A stretch of 44,778 nt of DNA, from the NCBI GenBank assembly GCA_027596075.1, contig JADGJC010000317.1, positions 1-44,778 on the forward strand, read 5' to 3'. The translations under genes and the position numbers were made by a program. The DNA comes from Rhizophlyctis rosea (Eukaryota; Chytridiomycota; Chytridiomycetes; Rhizophlyctidales; Rhizophlyctidaceae). Under the pieces are notes generated by a model. It was not told where the DNA came from. It did not search any database and saw only the letters and a program-made list of their open reading frames with translations. Shown here one piece after another: positions 21,257-31,955 of the stretch (position 1 is its first letter; each line of letters begins with the position of its first letter).

Positions 21257-21768
21257 CGAGCGGATACGTGAGCAGAGGAGGTACGGTTTTCAATGCTCGC
21301 AACCCGGCATAGTGTCTCACTGACTTAATCATGGCAAAAATTTGTCACGCCAGAGTTCTCCAGCAGATTGACCCAGGATGCAGCGGAAGCAAGAGAATTA
21401 TTTTGTATATAAACATCTCACTGTAAATCCGCATTAGTCAATGTAGAATTGCTTATTATCGAAAACGACGCTATCCATCTTGTTTCCCATAAGGTTTGGC
21501 ACAGTTGTGTATGATGGTAAATAAAGCCCCCCTCAGCTCAAAACACCATGGTTTATGCATTGACTCAACCCCCCGCAGTGAGTACTATTGATATTTACAA
21601 TCTTGAACTACACTTACAATATTGCCGCGCGGTTTACACTTATACATTACATCTGCAATCTTATGAAACGATAGATTCAAGTCTGGGCCGCTGGAGACTG
21701 GGGCTGGCCGAAAGTTCCATGTTGACAGTTCAAATCCACCAAGTTGTGTGCCTTACTGTTCACTAAGT
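21257..21768. other. intergenic region between convergent genes
   Basis: This holds the 3' regions of the acidic secreted-protein gene and of the HNH remnant. A polyadenylation-like AATAAA occurs near 21519. Nothing else seen. Confidence 0.35.
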
Positions 21769-22660
21769 TCACTTGACAAAACTCTCAAGGAACTCTGCAA
21801 ACTTCTCTTCACTTGACAAGATATCCTTTACGTCCCCTCCATCCTCATCCTCCTCCTCGCCTCCTCCCTCGCATGCACACCACCTCAATACCAATGTCGT
21901 GATGTGGAACTCGAAAAAAATGGATGGTGGAAATAGAGACTCCCAGGGCAAACCATCAGCTGTTGTACCTTCCGGCAGGCGGATAGGAAGTCGATGCAGA
22001 GGTAACCCATTGACCCTCCTATTGACGGCATTCGAACATATCGCAAATGCCGTATACCCATCCTTCTCATCGTTCGGAACAATCCCCCACTCTCCCCTCT
22101 CAAATGACTTGGATAACGAAATCTCCAAAAAGATACCATTCCGAACCGAATCGATGCCCCCAATTCCCCGGATGGTTTCCGCCACTGTGTCTGGCAGCAA
22201 ATCCAACCTCAACCGAAAGGCACCACGTGAGACGCTCCCACATCCGCAATGCGGTATGCACCACTCAGTATGCATGCTCTGTCTTGTTGAAAGAGGGATT
22301 GGCTGAAGGCGACGGAGCGGAAGAGGTCACTGATGGTGTTGGGATCAATTTCCCTGCCTCGGGTGGGTGAGATCTCTGTCACACCTTTAACGCCACTAGA
22401 GGGCATGGAACCAGATGTGGTTGGGTATCGGCAGTGGTTGGAATCGGGTGTATTATGGAAGTAGTCTTGAGGATTGTCGGGGCGTCTTGTATGTATCTGG
22501 CGATGGAATAAGACCCGGGCAGGACGGGGGAGGGGTTGACTGGAACTTGGGGGTCCCGACGCGAGATCAAATGGTACATCGCTTGATTTTCTGGTGTCAA
22601 CGTGCTTGTGATATGGAGGAGGTGAAGGATTTCGGTGAGGGACGGCCTTGCGGCGAGCAT
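21769..22660 (-). CDS. HNH-nuclease-like protein, apparently degenerate
   Basis: Three minus-strand blocks in different frames look coding. Block 1 (about 22660-22450) contains LTEILHLLHITSTLTPENQA and LPGSYSIARYIQDAP. Block 2 (about 22400-22212) contains RACILSGAYRIADVGASHVV-PF, like the first half of fungal HNH domains (CxxTGxxxxxxAxHIVPF). Block 3 (about 22205-21769) has DLLPDTVAET and GGIDSVRNGIFLEIS, like the second half (GIDxxxNGIxL). The passage from block 2 to 3 is a one-base frame change with no usable intron, and the usual final LHxxFD motif reads SLSKSFERG, so a catalytic His seems lost. The C-terminus is acidic (EGGGEEEDEDGGD). I infer an inactive relic of an HNH family often expanded in fungi; the family call is moderate. 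Confidence 0.45.
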
Positions 22661-23522
22661 GCGAATGTCCCGAGGTGGGCTGGTCGGGGTTCAGCATCAT
22701 TGCATATTGAGATGAAGTACTCCATGATGTGGATAGGAACTTCTGAAGTCGGAAACGGAGAGCGAGGAGGATTTATGGAGAGTCAGGACAGAAGGGGACC
22801 ACTCGAGAGGGTGAGTGGACAAACTTACTGGTAGATGTTTCGAATTGCAAAAATGGATGCACGTCTGCCAGTCTGCCAATCTTGATGCGCGAACGATCAA
22901 CACAGAGTACTCTGTTTACAATTATGTAAGCAAACAACCTGACCGACAGGTGCTTCGCGTGGGAATATGATCACCCAATTTGGTAGTGAACGCCCTGTCA
23001 AAACTTTGTCATGCATCAACTTCGGAGGACAACAAGGTCACACTATAGTAACACTTTGGTAGCACATGCAACGCGCACACGACCAGGGCTGGGGGGATTT
23101 GGGTGACAATTTTGCAAAAACTTTTTGAGGGTTTGGAGGCATGCGAATCATTTGATGACACCTGCCACCTTCCCCCATTTTCATCAATTTGCAAAGCCGC
23201 TGCCTTCTAATATACTTGCCCACATCTGCCTTTTTCTTTGGTCGTGTGTGTTCGAGAATCGAGAGCCAGGCCTAGCTGCATCCCCCTCCGTTCCCATCCG
23301 TCGCATCCCTTTCTGCGCCGAGTCTATAAGTTCCTTGATCGTCACAGCCATAGCGGCGAACAGTCCCGCCCACCCTGCCAAGTCGTTGTTGCCAGCCTCT
23401 CACCCAACCAGCCAATTCACAGGCTCCTCACCACGCCATACGCTACTCATAACAAATAGCATAAAACGTTAAAGACAACGTTCCCCAACCGAATCTTCAA
23501 ATACCTTAACATCACCCTAACA
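22661..23522. other. intergenic region
   Basis: This lies between the HNH remnant and the stress-protein gene, which diverge. The last 100 bases before 23523 are C-rich leader sequence. No further gene supported, although the HNH remnant could have a short upstream exon here. Confidence 0.3.
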
Positions 23523-24464
23523 ATGACCCCGTCAATATCCACCACCTCCCTTCCCTCCACACCAACGACCGCAACACCAACAACAACACCTTCCTACCCA
23601 TGGAAGACCAAAACAGTCTTCGTGGCAATGGACGAGTCCCTAGCCGCCGTCAATGCTCTGAAATGGGCTTTGAACAATGTGCTGAATGATGGGGATATGT
23701 GTGTCGTGTTGAGTGTGGTCGCGACCAAGGAGGAGGAATATCCTGTGAGTATTTCAATGCCTCGATGGGTGAAAGCGAATGGACGCAGAGCGCGGGTGTA
23801 TGGAGTCGGAAAGCATCCTATAGCATCGTGATGTAGGAAATGTGTCGAAAGCATTCGGCATGAAAGACTGGGAAGAGCAGCTGTTGATGCAGGGTCCTTT
23901 CAAGGATGCCAATGCTGGTCCACACATTTTTGTTTACGTGTTTGTTTACACTTTGCTTACTTGTGTTTACTATTGGTGGGGGAGATTGTTCGCATACCCG
24001 CAAAAACACGTCGTAACAGTCATCCATACTAACCTTACACCCCTCCATAGCGCCAAGAACGCATGAAATCCCTCCTAGCCGTGACACGCGAACCATACTC
24101 AAAAGCCATCAAACTCTCTCTGCGCGTCATGTCAGGGGACGTTCCCACCACAATAATCGAACAAGTAAGTCCCCTCCCCTCTCTCCTACATTCCACCCCC
24201 TCTAACCACTCACCCCACCTCCAACAGGTAACAAAACACCACCCCCAATCCCTAATAATTGGCACACTCCTCCACTCCTCCCTCATTGGAATGAAAACAT
24301 ACATCGAACCACAATACGCTCAGACTCACTCCCAACTCGTTTCCTACCTCCTCGAGAACGTGCCTCCCTCAATACCTGTTATTTCGGTGCGGTACATCCC
24401 ACCAGAGGAAGTAGAGCAGGGCGCTGATAGGCGGAAGCGGGCGGATAGTATTTGGGATTTGTAA
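23523..24464 (+). CDS. Universal stress protein (UspA)-like domain protein
   Basis: Proposed exons: 23523-23744, 23824 to about 23929, 24051-24164 and 24228-24464. After a Thr/Pro/Ser-rich N-terminus, KTVFVAMDESLAAVNALKWA and LNDGDMCVVLSVV match the start of a Usp alpha/beta fold (VxVAxDxSxxxxxALxWA). Exon 2 reads HRDVGNVSKAFGMKDWEEQL; its 3' end is uncertain. Exon 3 has ERMKSLLAVTREPYSKAIKL and GDVPTTIIEQ, and exon 4 has VTKHHPQSLIIGTLLHSS and PPSIPVISVRYIP, the usual last strands (xxDLIVxGxxxxS...PVxVV). The intron 24165-24227 is 63 nt with no stop, so retention would only add 21 residues. Usp proteins bind ATP or act as stress-responsive switches; the G-x2-G-x9-G-S/T nucleotide motif is not clear here. 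Confidence 0.65.
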
Positions 24465-24966
24465 GGAGGGAAGGCGGGTTTCGCGGGAGTTGTTGGTGAT
24501 CATGGTGAAGTGAAATGTTTCTATTTTGGGGAAGGCACTTCCCGCTTTTCGGACCGCTATCAACGCAGACAGTCCGAATCTTCACATTCATATGTTTAAA
24601 TCTTTTCCCATTCGTAGTTTCTGTAGATAGTTTCATGTTCATTCATTTTAAGTTAGTTAGTAGTTAGTCGCAGTTGTCAACTGGGTTGCGTTCCACTGAC
24701 GTGCATGCTCTGCACGCTTCACCTCTGTGAACAGGTTTTAACAGAAGGTCGGATACAGTCATCATTCATTATCAGTCCAGTCCAAAACTAAGTTCTCCAT
24801 CTGAAGCTACTACCAATTTGACCTTCATCACATCCCTCCAAGCCTCGCCAAATCATGTTCATCCCAATCCGTAAGATCAGCAATCGGATACCTCCTCATC
24901 CCCCCACACCCATAACACAACTCAAGTTTCTTCATATTCCACACAACCGCCTTATCCTCCCTCCCC
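24465..24966. other. intergenic region between convergent genes
   Basis: This holds the 3' regions of the stress-protein gene and the F-box-like gene. TAGTTAGT-type repeats occur at 24652-24667. Nothing else. Confidence 0.35.
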
Positions 24967-25927
24967 TCACGGAACCTCCGGCCACTCCGTCTCAAACCTC
25001 CGCTCACATCTAATCATAATAAACTCCACCACACGATACCGAGCCTCCCACCCTCCACAAAACGAAAACACCTCATCTATCTTCCCCTTTGCGTCCCGTC
25101 CAAGTCTCATAGCAACACAATCCGCAAGAACCCAAACCTGTGCTACAGTTTCCATCGGAAGAACTTCAACCCTTCCCTCCATCCGCCGAGCCTTCTTCGC
25201 CCAAATTACGTCAATGACCTCCAACCACTGGCGACTGCGACAGAACTCCCGCATTTCTTCCGTAGGGGATGGATCCGTAATTCCCACAAACGCATCACAC
25301 CTCAACGCAGCACCTACAACTACATCCAAATCCTCGATCAAATCTATCACCACCCAGAACGCCCGCCAGAATAGTTCTACCGCCCGTTCCGGCTCGGTGT
25401 AGGGTCGCACATGACGAGTTTTTGAGACCACTTCATGAAGCGGTCGCCGGTGCGGGAATGCAGCAATGTGTGGCCCAAGGGTTGCAAGCGTTGCATATTG
25501 AAGTACGGGTGGAAGGAAAGGATTGAAGGCCATAGACAGGAGGGGTGTCGGCCGTGCGGACCAAGACTTGAACCGCGGGGGAGGTAGTGTACTGCCATCC
25601 CGTGGGTCCGATGATGGGGATCTTGGGCACGGTAGCTGGTCCACCTTTTCTGTTGTCATCAACCGAACAGGAAGAAACATTGGATAGCTTTAACCCTATT
25701 ACTCCCTGGACGAGTCGGGCATCAATATCACGGCGGATCCAGTGATAAAAGATCACATCGCGACGGCTGAGGAGGGTCTGTATGGCGGCGTGAGTCCTTT
25801 TGCAGGATCGGGAAAGGAGGGTCAGGCATTGTGGGGTGAGGTGCAGTGCAAGTGGGAAGAAGAGGTCCTCTGGAAAGTTGTAGAGGGTTGCATTCGAAGT
25901 GTGAATCGAATTGTGTCTATCAACCAT
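24967..25927 (-). CDS. F-box-like protein, junction between two frames unresolved
   Basis: ATG at 25927 starts an F-box-like segment: LYNFPEDLFFPLALHLTPQC, then LLSRSCKRTHAAIQTLLSRR. That frame stays open to 25433. The C-terminal half is in another frame (open from 25680 to the stop at 24967) and reads NPFLPPVLQYATLATLGPHI, EPERAVELFWRAFWVVIDLI, VWVLADCVAMRLGRDAKGK and FIMIRCERRFETEW. The change of frame falls somewhere in 25530-25650; I could not fix a convincing intron, so exon limits are open. The helical C-terminal half has no clear ankyrin repeats. A role as a substrate adaptor of an SCF ligase is inferred from the F-box alone. A decayed member of the F-box family is an alternative. Confidence 0.55.
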
Positions 25928-26338
25928 CTTTTTCTCCCAAGTCCAAAATTCTGGATGCCCCTATGGAATGGCAGATAAATGGGTTGAAAGCGTTAGCACC
26001 TGTCGGCCCACCAGAACGTTGTAACGGAGGAGGGACATGGGAGATGGCCGGGACTGGCGAGTACAAATAGACGCCACGGATCGCCCATCTAATCCCAAGT
26101 TCCTTCAATCACCAGTCAGCTTGTCCAGAGTCCGATTGCACACAACCATTCCAAAGGACTCTGCAATGTGCACAGTCGTCAACCCCCGACTCAAAAGTCC
26201 CACGTTTCTCGAATAAACCTGATATATGGTATGATAATATACAACTTTATGCAATGCATGTACATAGATATGACGTATATGCCACCAACAAACACCGGTG
26301 GACATCCCACTTTAAGGGCAGTCAACAAACAAAACCAC
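25928..26338. other. intergenic region
   Basis: This holds the promoter of the F-box-like gene and the 3' end of the ABCG gene, both on the minus strand. No gene supported. Confidence 0.35.
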
Positions 26339-29300
26339 TTATCGCTGCTTGTCCCGGTTCAAGAAAATCAACAGAAGGAAGGCGATGATTCGGTGAACGG
26401 CACCAATGCCAAGCATAATAAGGAGATCCATCGACAGCTGTAACAAGATATGGAATGAGAATCATGCCTCACATCACAAACAAGAAAACCACCAAGAAGA
26501 ACCACCAAGAAAACCAAACATACCCTATTCAAAATATAGCCATAAGCCCACGCCGTCGAATAGATATCATAAACATCCTTATACTGCATCACACTCTCCG
26601 AAAACTGCGCTTCGGCCGCCCACTTGTTGAAACTCATGTGCCAGATAAAGATAATCCCCCAATTCTGCGCTTGCCTCAAGCTCGGTCCATATCCACAAAA
26701 CACCGCAGCAAACATGCACACAACGACGGCTAGGAGGTTGGCGTTCTCCCTCCTGACGAGCATGCTGACGATAGCTGCAAGGCCGTACACGCCAAAGAAT
26801 TGGAGGTAGATGATGGCATATTGGGAGGCAAAGGAAAGCTGCGGTCCAGCAATGAAGTAGTAGATAGCCGCAAAGTGGAGGGACGAAAGAGTGAAGCGGT
26901 ACAGAGACGCGATGGTTTTGCCGAGGTAGTAGGCGGAACGGGAATGGCCAGACGCAGCTTCACGCCAGTAGACTGGTTTCTCTTCGCCAAAGACTTTAAC
27001 GCCAGCGGGGGCGCCGGCTAGACCGACGGTTAGACCGATGAGGAGACCGAGGAGGGGGACGAGCCATTCGTTTGGAGCGGGGGAGATGAGGGTGTAGGGA
27101 GTGACGTAGAGGCCTTTATAGAGTTCTCCGTCGGCACCGAGGGTTGAGATACCTGGATGGAATTGAGGAGTCAGCGTCACTTGGACGTTGAATTGCTACA
27201 AACAACACAGAGAAAATACTTACCCATCAACAACCCAGCAAACCCACCAACAAACATCTCCAAAGCCAACGCCTGCCCACTCCTCAGCTGCTGCACAACA
27301 CTCCGATTATGACAATACACCAACTGCCACCACCAATAATTCCCTCTCTCCTTAATCAACTTCGGCGCCAACGAATAAAACGCCTCCTCAACCACCTTAT
27401 CATCCTCCTTCACCTCCACCTGCTGTCCATCCCCACTACCCACCACATTCCCCTCAACGCTCATCTCCTCCCAAGCCTTAACCAACTCCTCACTCCTCAT
27501 CACCCCCGCACTCCTCCTCCTCCCATGCCCACTCAAAATATCCATCAACACATCCGCCGGATTAGCCTTCTCCTCAAACAAAAAGCCCAACCCCTCAAAC
27601 CACGCCTGCGCCCCCTCCCTCGTCCCCAAATACGCCGTCCGCCCACCAGGAGCAATCATCAAAAGATCATCAAACGTCTGGAAGATCTCGTATCTCGGTT
27701 GGTGGACGACTGCAACGATGGTGAGATTCAGACGGGAGATGGATTGGAGGATCTTGGCGACGGAGAGAGCGGCGGTGGAGTCGAGACCCGATGTAGGTTC
27801 GTCGAGGAAGAGGGCCAAGGGAACGGCGGCGAGTTCGAGAGCTATGTTGACGCGTTTACGTTGGCCGCCGGAGATGCCGCGGGTGGTTTCGTCGCCGATG
27901 AGGGTGTGTTGGACGTGGGTTAGGCTGTGGGTTGGATGGTGGTTAGTTTCCGTGTACATCTTTGTGGGAAACAATTGCAACTGATAGCGTACTTTAAAGC
28001 ATTGATCACAGCATCGGTGTAATCCTCTACGTCCTTAGAAGACCAGGATGCAGGAAGGCGAATACGTGCTGAGTGGAGAATGTTCTCACGTACGGTCAAG
28101 TCACGGAGCATGACATCTTCTTGCGGGACGTCTGCGATGTATGAAATGTCAACGATATACGTCTTTATGAAGGAAGCCACACACCCAACTTACATCCAAT
28201 AATCTTCTTATACGTATGCATCTCGGCCTCCCTCCCATTAATAAACAACGTCCCAGCCGTCCGATTAACCTTCCCCATCAACACATTCATAAAAGTCGTT
28301 TCTGCAACGTACCAACATCAATATCCAAACGTCCATGAGCAGCCAAACGTCCCACCCTCAAGTATACTCACTTCCAGCCCCAGAAGGACCCATAATAGCC
28401 GTACTCCTCCCACTCCTAATCTCCCCACTAACACCCTTCAAAATCTCCTTCCCACCCGCTTTCTTCCCCAACTTCAAGCCCAAATCCTTAAACTTGAAGT
28501 TAACTCTCATAGGTCTGTTTTTATCCGAACTTGCCAAGCCCCGATTGAAAGCCGACACCAACAAATTGGTATTAAGCGGCGTATCAGGCGAATCATCCAC
28601 ATCCACTGCATTCTCAACAACAACGTCCGGCTCGGGTTCGACATCCTCAACCCCAAAAGAATGCACACCATCCTCAACATCCTTCCCCTTATTCTTTCCC
28701 GTTTCGCCATTCACAACCTGCACAGACGCATGACCCGCAACAGCCTGAGCCAACCGACGTTCCCTCAACCTCAAGAAAATAATAACGAATATGAGGAGGA
28801 TATCGAGAATCAAAACAATAGCGAGGCCTCCGTAGTAGGCTTGTTTAGCGCTCTTGCCTCCACAGGCGGACATGCTGGGGCATTTGATGGGGGCCGTGGC
28901 GCCGGTTGGACAGCGGTAGCCGCTTGGACAGGGAATCATTTGGAATTGGTCTGGGCAATAGTGACCGGATTTGCAACTGCAATAGGAAAGCCGTTTAATG
29001 GAGAATAGAAGACAAAGTCCTCAGTTGTGTTTACCCAAGCCACGCCGGATGTAAACAAACCAAAATCGAGATGATAAACAACCCACAGCCCCCGCCCCCC
29101 CCACCATCACGGCCTTTCCGTCTACTCACATAATAGGCTCCAAAGTCCCCTGAGGAACACAATCCAACCCCTTCAATCTCAAAAACGCACACTCCTGCGT
29201 AGCCGTACAAATCATAGGCGGAAGACCAGCATCCGTAGAGTTAGGGCAAAAGAACCCCGCCGCACAAGTAGATGAGGCCTGAAGAGGGAACCCCACAGCT

Positions 29301-29344
29301 CCGGGCTGCAGGCATTTCCCCGGGGACTGGGCTGCGGATGACAT
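26339..29344 (-). CDS. ABCG half transporter with Cys-rich N-terminal domain (Adp1 type)
   Basis: Seven exons on the minus strand (29130-29344, 28372-28976, 28194-28301, 27993-28131, 27224-27924, 26482-27152, 26339-26437) join to 845 residues. The N-terminal ~115 residues carry many Cys (CAAGFFCPNST, SGHYCPDQFQMIPCPSGYRC). A membrane span (YYGGLAIVLILDILLIFVII, ~119-141) and an acidic linker follow. The nucleotide-binding domain has GPSGAGKTT (268-276), VPQEDVML (Q-loop, Q313), ISGGQRKR (373-380) and LALFLDEPT (392-400). Exons 6-7 hold the ABC2 membrane domain (GLLIGLTVGLAGAPAGVKVF; GLAAIVSMLVRRENANLLAV) and end HRIIAFLLLIFLNRDKQR. The last intron is only 44 nt (GTTTGT donor). This order matches yeast Adp1 and plant ABCG24/28. 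Substrate unknown; ABCG proteins export lipids or drugs and work as dimers. No signal peptide precedes the Cys-rich part, so a 5' exon may be missing. Confidence 0.93.
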
Positions 29345-29832
29345 TATGATCGCTGCTGTCCGTTTGATGGGCGTGGTATAGAAGAGGGTTGACGTTTCTC
29401 AGGAGTCGATGATATGTTTGAGTTTTGGCACTTTTGTTGAAAGAATGCGCAGGGGGGTGTGTGGACTGGAGTGTACTTATGTCCCTTTGGACTTGGTGGA
29501 TGGTGCAAAAATGTGCAGAGGTCTAAAGCTCTCAAATTCCAGCCATGGAACAACTCTCACGACACAGGGCTACTTCAAGTGGTCCGTTTGCCCCAGCGTG
29601 TGTTCAGCAAGCACCTTGGCAAGACGGAGGAGAGTCTGTCAGCTCTGGAGTCTCGACCGGCAGAGCCCTCCTCAGCCCTCGTTGTTTTTCGTGTCACCCA
29701 TGTCGCGTTTGACGGGAAGAGCGCCATTGGTTTATCGGCATGATGTTCGGCGTTCCGAAGAATGGCAAGGGCCGGAGTGTCGGTTCCGTGGCCGGTGTAG
29801 TCAGACTAGTCACAGCCTCATTGGTTGCCATT

Positions 29833-29863
29833 GGACAATGGTGTGCCTTGTGCACCATTGTCC
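29833..29863. repeat. perfect 11-bp inverted repeat (hairpin)
   Basis: GGACAATGGTG at 29833-29843 is the exact reverse complement of CACCATTGTCC at 29853-29863, with a 9-base loop. It lies in non-coding DNA some 490 bases upstream of the ABCG start. Confidence 0.7.
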
Positions 29864-30249
29864 TACAGGCGGCAACCTACACATAATTTTGCCGCGTCCG
29901 TTGCCTCAGCCCACCTCCGAATTTCGTGTCTTGGCGGTCGGACTTTGTCTCTCAACTTTGCAAGGGAGTTGAACGCAACTGGTATCATGAAAGCGCACGC
30001 TTGCGGCAAGCATGGAGTTGGAGAAAATGGTGAATAGTACATTCCCTCCAACTGGGTGCTCTCACTTGAACCAACATCCATATACCGTCTGGTGGGCAAA
30101 CGTAGGTGGGCAAACGTAGCGGAACGGCCGTTCCCCTATGTTTTCCAAATTTCCACCCTGGGAAGCAAAGAATGAAAAAGCAAGACCGCAACAGCTGGAG
30201 TTGCCATTCAGAGGCAAATTCCGTAGCACAAACTTGCAAAGCCACATCC

Positions 30250-30326
30250 TCCTAATCCTCCATTAATCCTGCTGTCCTAATCCGCAATCCGTTAAATCCT
30301 CTTTCTAATCCGCTAATCCTCAATCT
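30250..30326. repeat. degenerate TAATCC-type short repeat
   Basis: CTAATCC, TTAATCC, TAATCCG, TAAATCC and similar hexamers to octamers recur about eight times in 77 bases. It is imperfect, not a clean microsatellite, and lies just downstream of the UPF0643 gene's stop side. Confidence 0.5.
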
Positions 30327-30623
30327 GAGTGGTGGACCCCCTCAGCATCGTATCCATACCTAAGCAAGTTGAGCAGAGCAATGACAAGGGAGCACAGCAA
30401 GCACTGATCTACTTAGTTGAACTCGCATCCAATAAACACATATAATATTGTATGTACAAAAAGCACCGAAATGCGTTATACTGAGACTGAAGTCTATGTT
30501 GATATCATGGATCTATGAATTCCGCCGACCGCCATGAGCCCAAATCCGCGATGCCTATAGCTGGTATACCCATTCCCCTCATCGATGTCCGTCTATGTAC
30601 CCAAGTCCAACCGATTCATCTAT

Positions 30624-31286
30624 CTACACCCCGCACGGCGGCCCTTCAATTTGAACAACCTTAAACTCGCTCTTCCCCGCCTCCTTAACCAACCAATATC
30701 GCTCTAACCGGAACCACTCATACATATCCCTAGCCAAAGCCACGGCCTGCAAATGTCTAGGCCCCGTATTAGCCTTCACAGCGCTCTTCCGATCCGTCCA
30801 GACGCACATGGCGTAGCACTCCTTCGCCTCATTCAAATCCCCGTACCAGTACTGCAAGATGCCCCCATTGGTCTGCGCCTCCGTATGTGCCGCGGCGTCG
30901 GCTTCGTAGAGCGCGTTGTGGTTGGCATGTGGCCATCGGCGGGATCGGAAGGCTACGACGTACCACGTCTTTTCGATGTGTGATGGGAGGGTTGCGGCCA
31001 CGTCGTTCCAGTTGAAGGAGGTTGCGAGCGGGGATGTACGGTAGGTGTCGACTGTTGGGTGGAGCGATTTGAGTGCTTTTGATAGAAGAATGTCGCGTGA
31101 ATCTGTGAGGTTTTTGGAGGATATGTTTGCGGGTGGGTGGTGGTTGTGGAGGGAATGTTCGTAATCTGGATTGGGGACTGATGGGATTGGGTCGTGGGTA
31201 TTTGGTGAGAGGGGTATTGTGGTTGAGTATTGATGTTCATGCGGTAGCGGCACCGCGGGCTCAGAAACGAGGACTTGAGACGTCAT
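30624..31286 (-). CDS. UPF0643 family protein
   Basis: One uninterrupted exon of 220 codons from ATG 31286. The N-terminal half is Pro/His/Ser-rich and variable. The core WYVVAFRSRRWPHANHNALY, ADAAAHTEAQTNGGILQYWY, GDLNEAKECYAMCVWTDRKS and RDMYEWFRLERYWLVKEAGK agrees with the fungal UPF0643 family. That family is widely found, uncharacterised, and usually 200-270 residues long. The conserved AHxEA and the CxW...R motif suggest a compact alpha/beta domain, possibly ligand-binding. No signal peptide or membrane segment. Function is unknown in the family, and the neighbours (ABCG transporter, GPCR) give no clear hint. Confidence 0.85.
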   Translation of the reverse strand: MTSQVLVSEPAVPLPHEHQYSTTIPLSPNTHDPIPSVPNPDYEHSLHNHHPPANISSKNLTDSRDILLSKALKSLHPTVDTYRTSPLATSFNWNDVAATLPSHIEKTWYVVAFRSRRWPHANHNALYEADAAAHTEAQTNGGILQYWYGDLNEAKECYAMCVWTDRKSAVKANTGPRHLQAVALARDMYEWFRLERYWLVKEAGKSEFKVVQIEGPPCGV

Positions 31287-31955
31287 GATGTTATGTTAAC
31301 ACAGTCAAGGGTACGGTGAACAATATTCGATGGATCACCAGGGCTGACGAGAAATGGTAGGGTATTTATGTGGTTGTCCATGTGGGGTAACGCCGCATAG
31401 TCAACTTTCATCCGAAACATGCCATTCGACATCAACCTCAATTGAAGTTGCGACACTGCGGACTCTTCTGGTGGCACTCATTTTTGCTTACCAAACAGGT
31501 TTCGGCTCTTTGATGCTGGGCAGTATATTCCAGGATGTACCCCAAAATCCTGCTGCCCATCACTTCCATTTCCCTCAAATGGTGTTGGATTGCACATACC
31601 TACATATGAAACTTCCCATGATTCGGGCAGGTTTGAACGCGTCAATGGACACGTTTGCGGGTAAGGGAAGCGGGCATTGGATGCAGAGCACATCATTTGG
31701 GCAAATGTGTGTTGACGGTGTTGTCACTTCGTGTTTTGGCCCGCCTGCCATCATCGGACCCTGTCATCGCGCAACCGCGACTGTGCCACATACAGTGCCA
31801 CTTGGCTTACGAAAGCAAACAAGGTCCACACCACGCTGACAGTTTGGCATAGAGACGAACCGATATTTTAAACGTAGTAGGATGAAATATCATTTGAAGA
31901 AAATATAGACATACATAAAGTTTGTTCCAAAGAAGCCCTCGGAACACATGCTCTG
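31287..31955. other. intergenic region
   Basis: This holds the promoter of the UPF0643 gene and the 3' end of the receptor gene. A plus-strand frame of 161 codons (31354-31839) lacks any family resemblance and is not called. Confidence 0.35.

Larger units (their letters stand above)
29345..30623. other. intergenic region with hairpin and short repeats
   Basis: About 1.3 kb without a supported gene, upstream of the ABCG gene. It contains a perfect 11-bp inverted repeat at 29833-29863, a tandem GGTGGGCAAACGTA pair near 30091-30118 and a TAATCC-rich stretch. Confidence 0.4.

Noticed and set aside
26406..28733. Long plus-strand frames opposite the ABCG gene
   Set aside because: They are shadows of the minus-strand exons; the ABC motifs and splice sites fix the coding strand.
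31354..31839. 161-codon plus-strand frame between the UPF0643 and receptor genes
   Set aside because: Residue pattern looks random, with no domain; it falls where the promoter of one gene and the 3' end of the other are expected.
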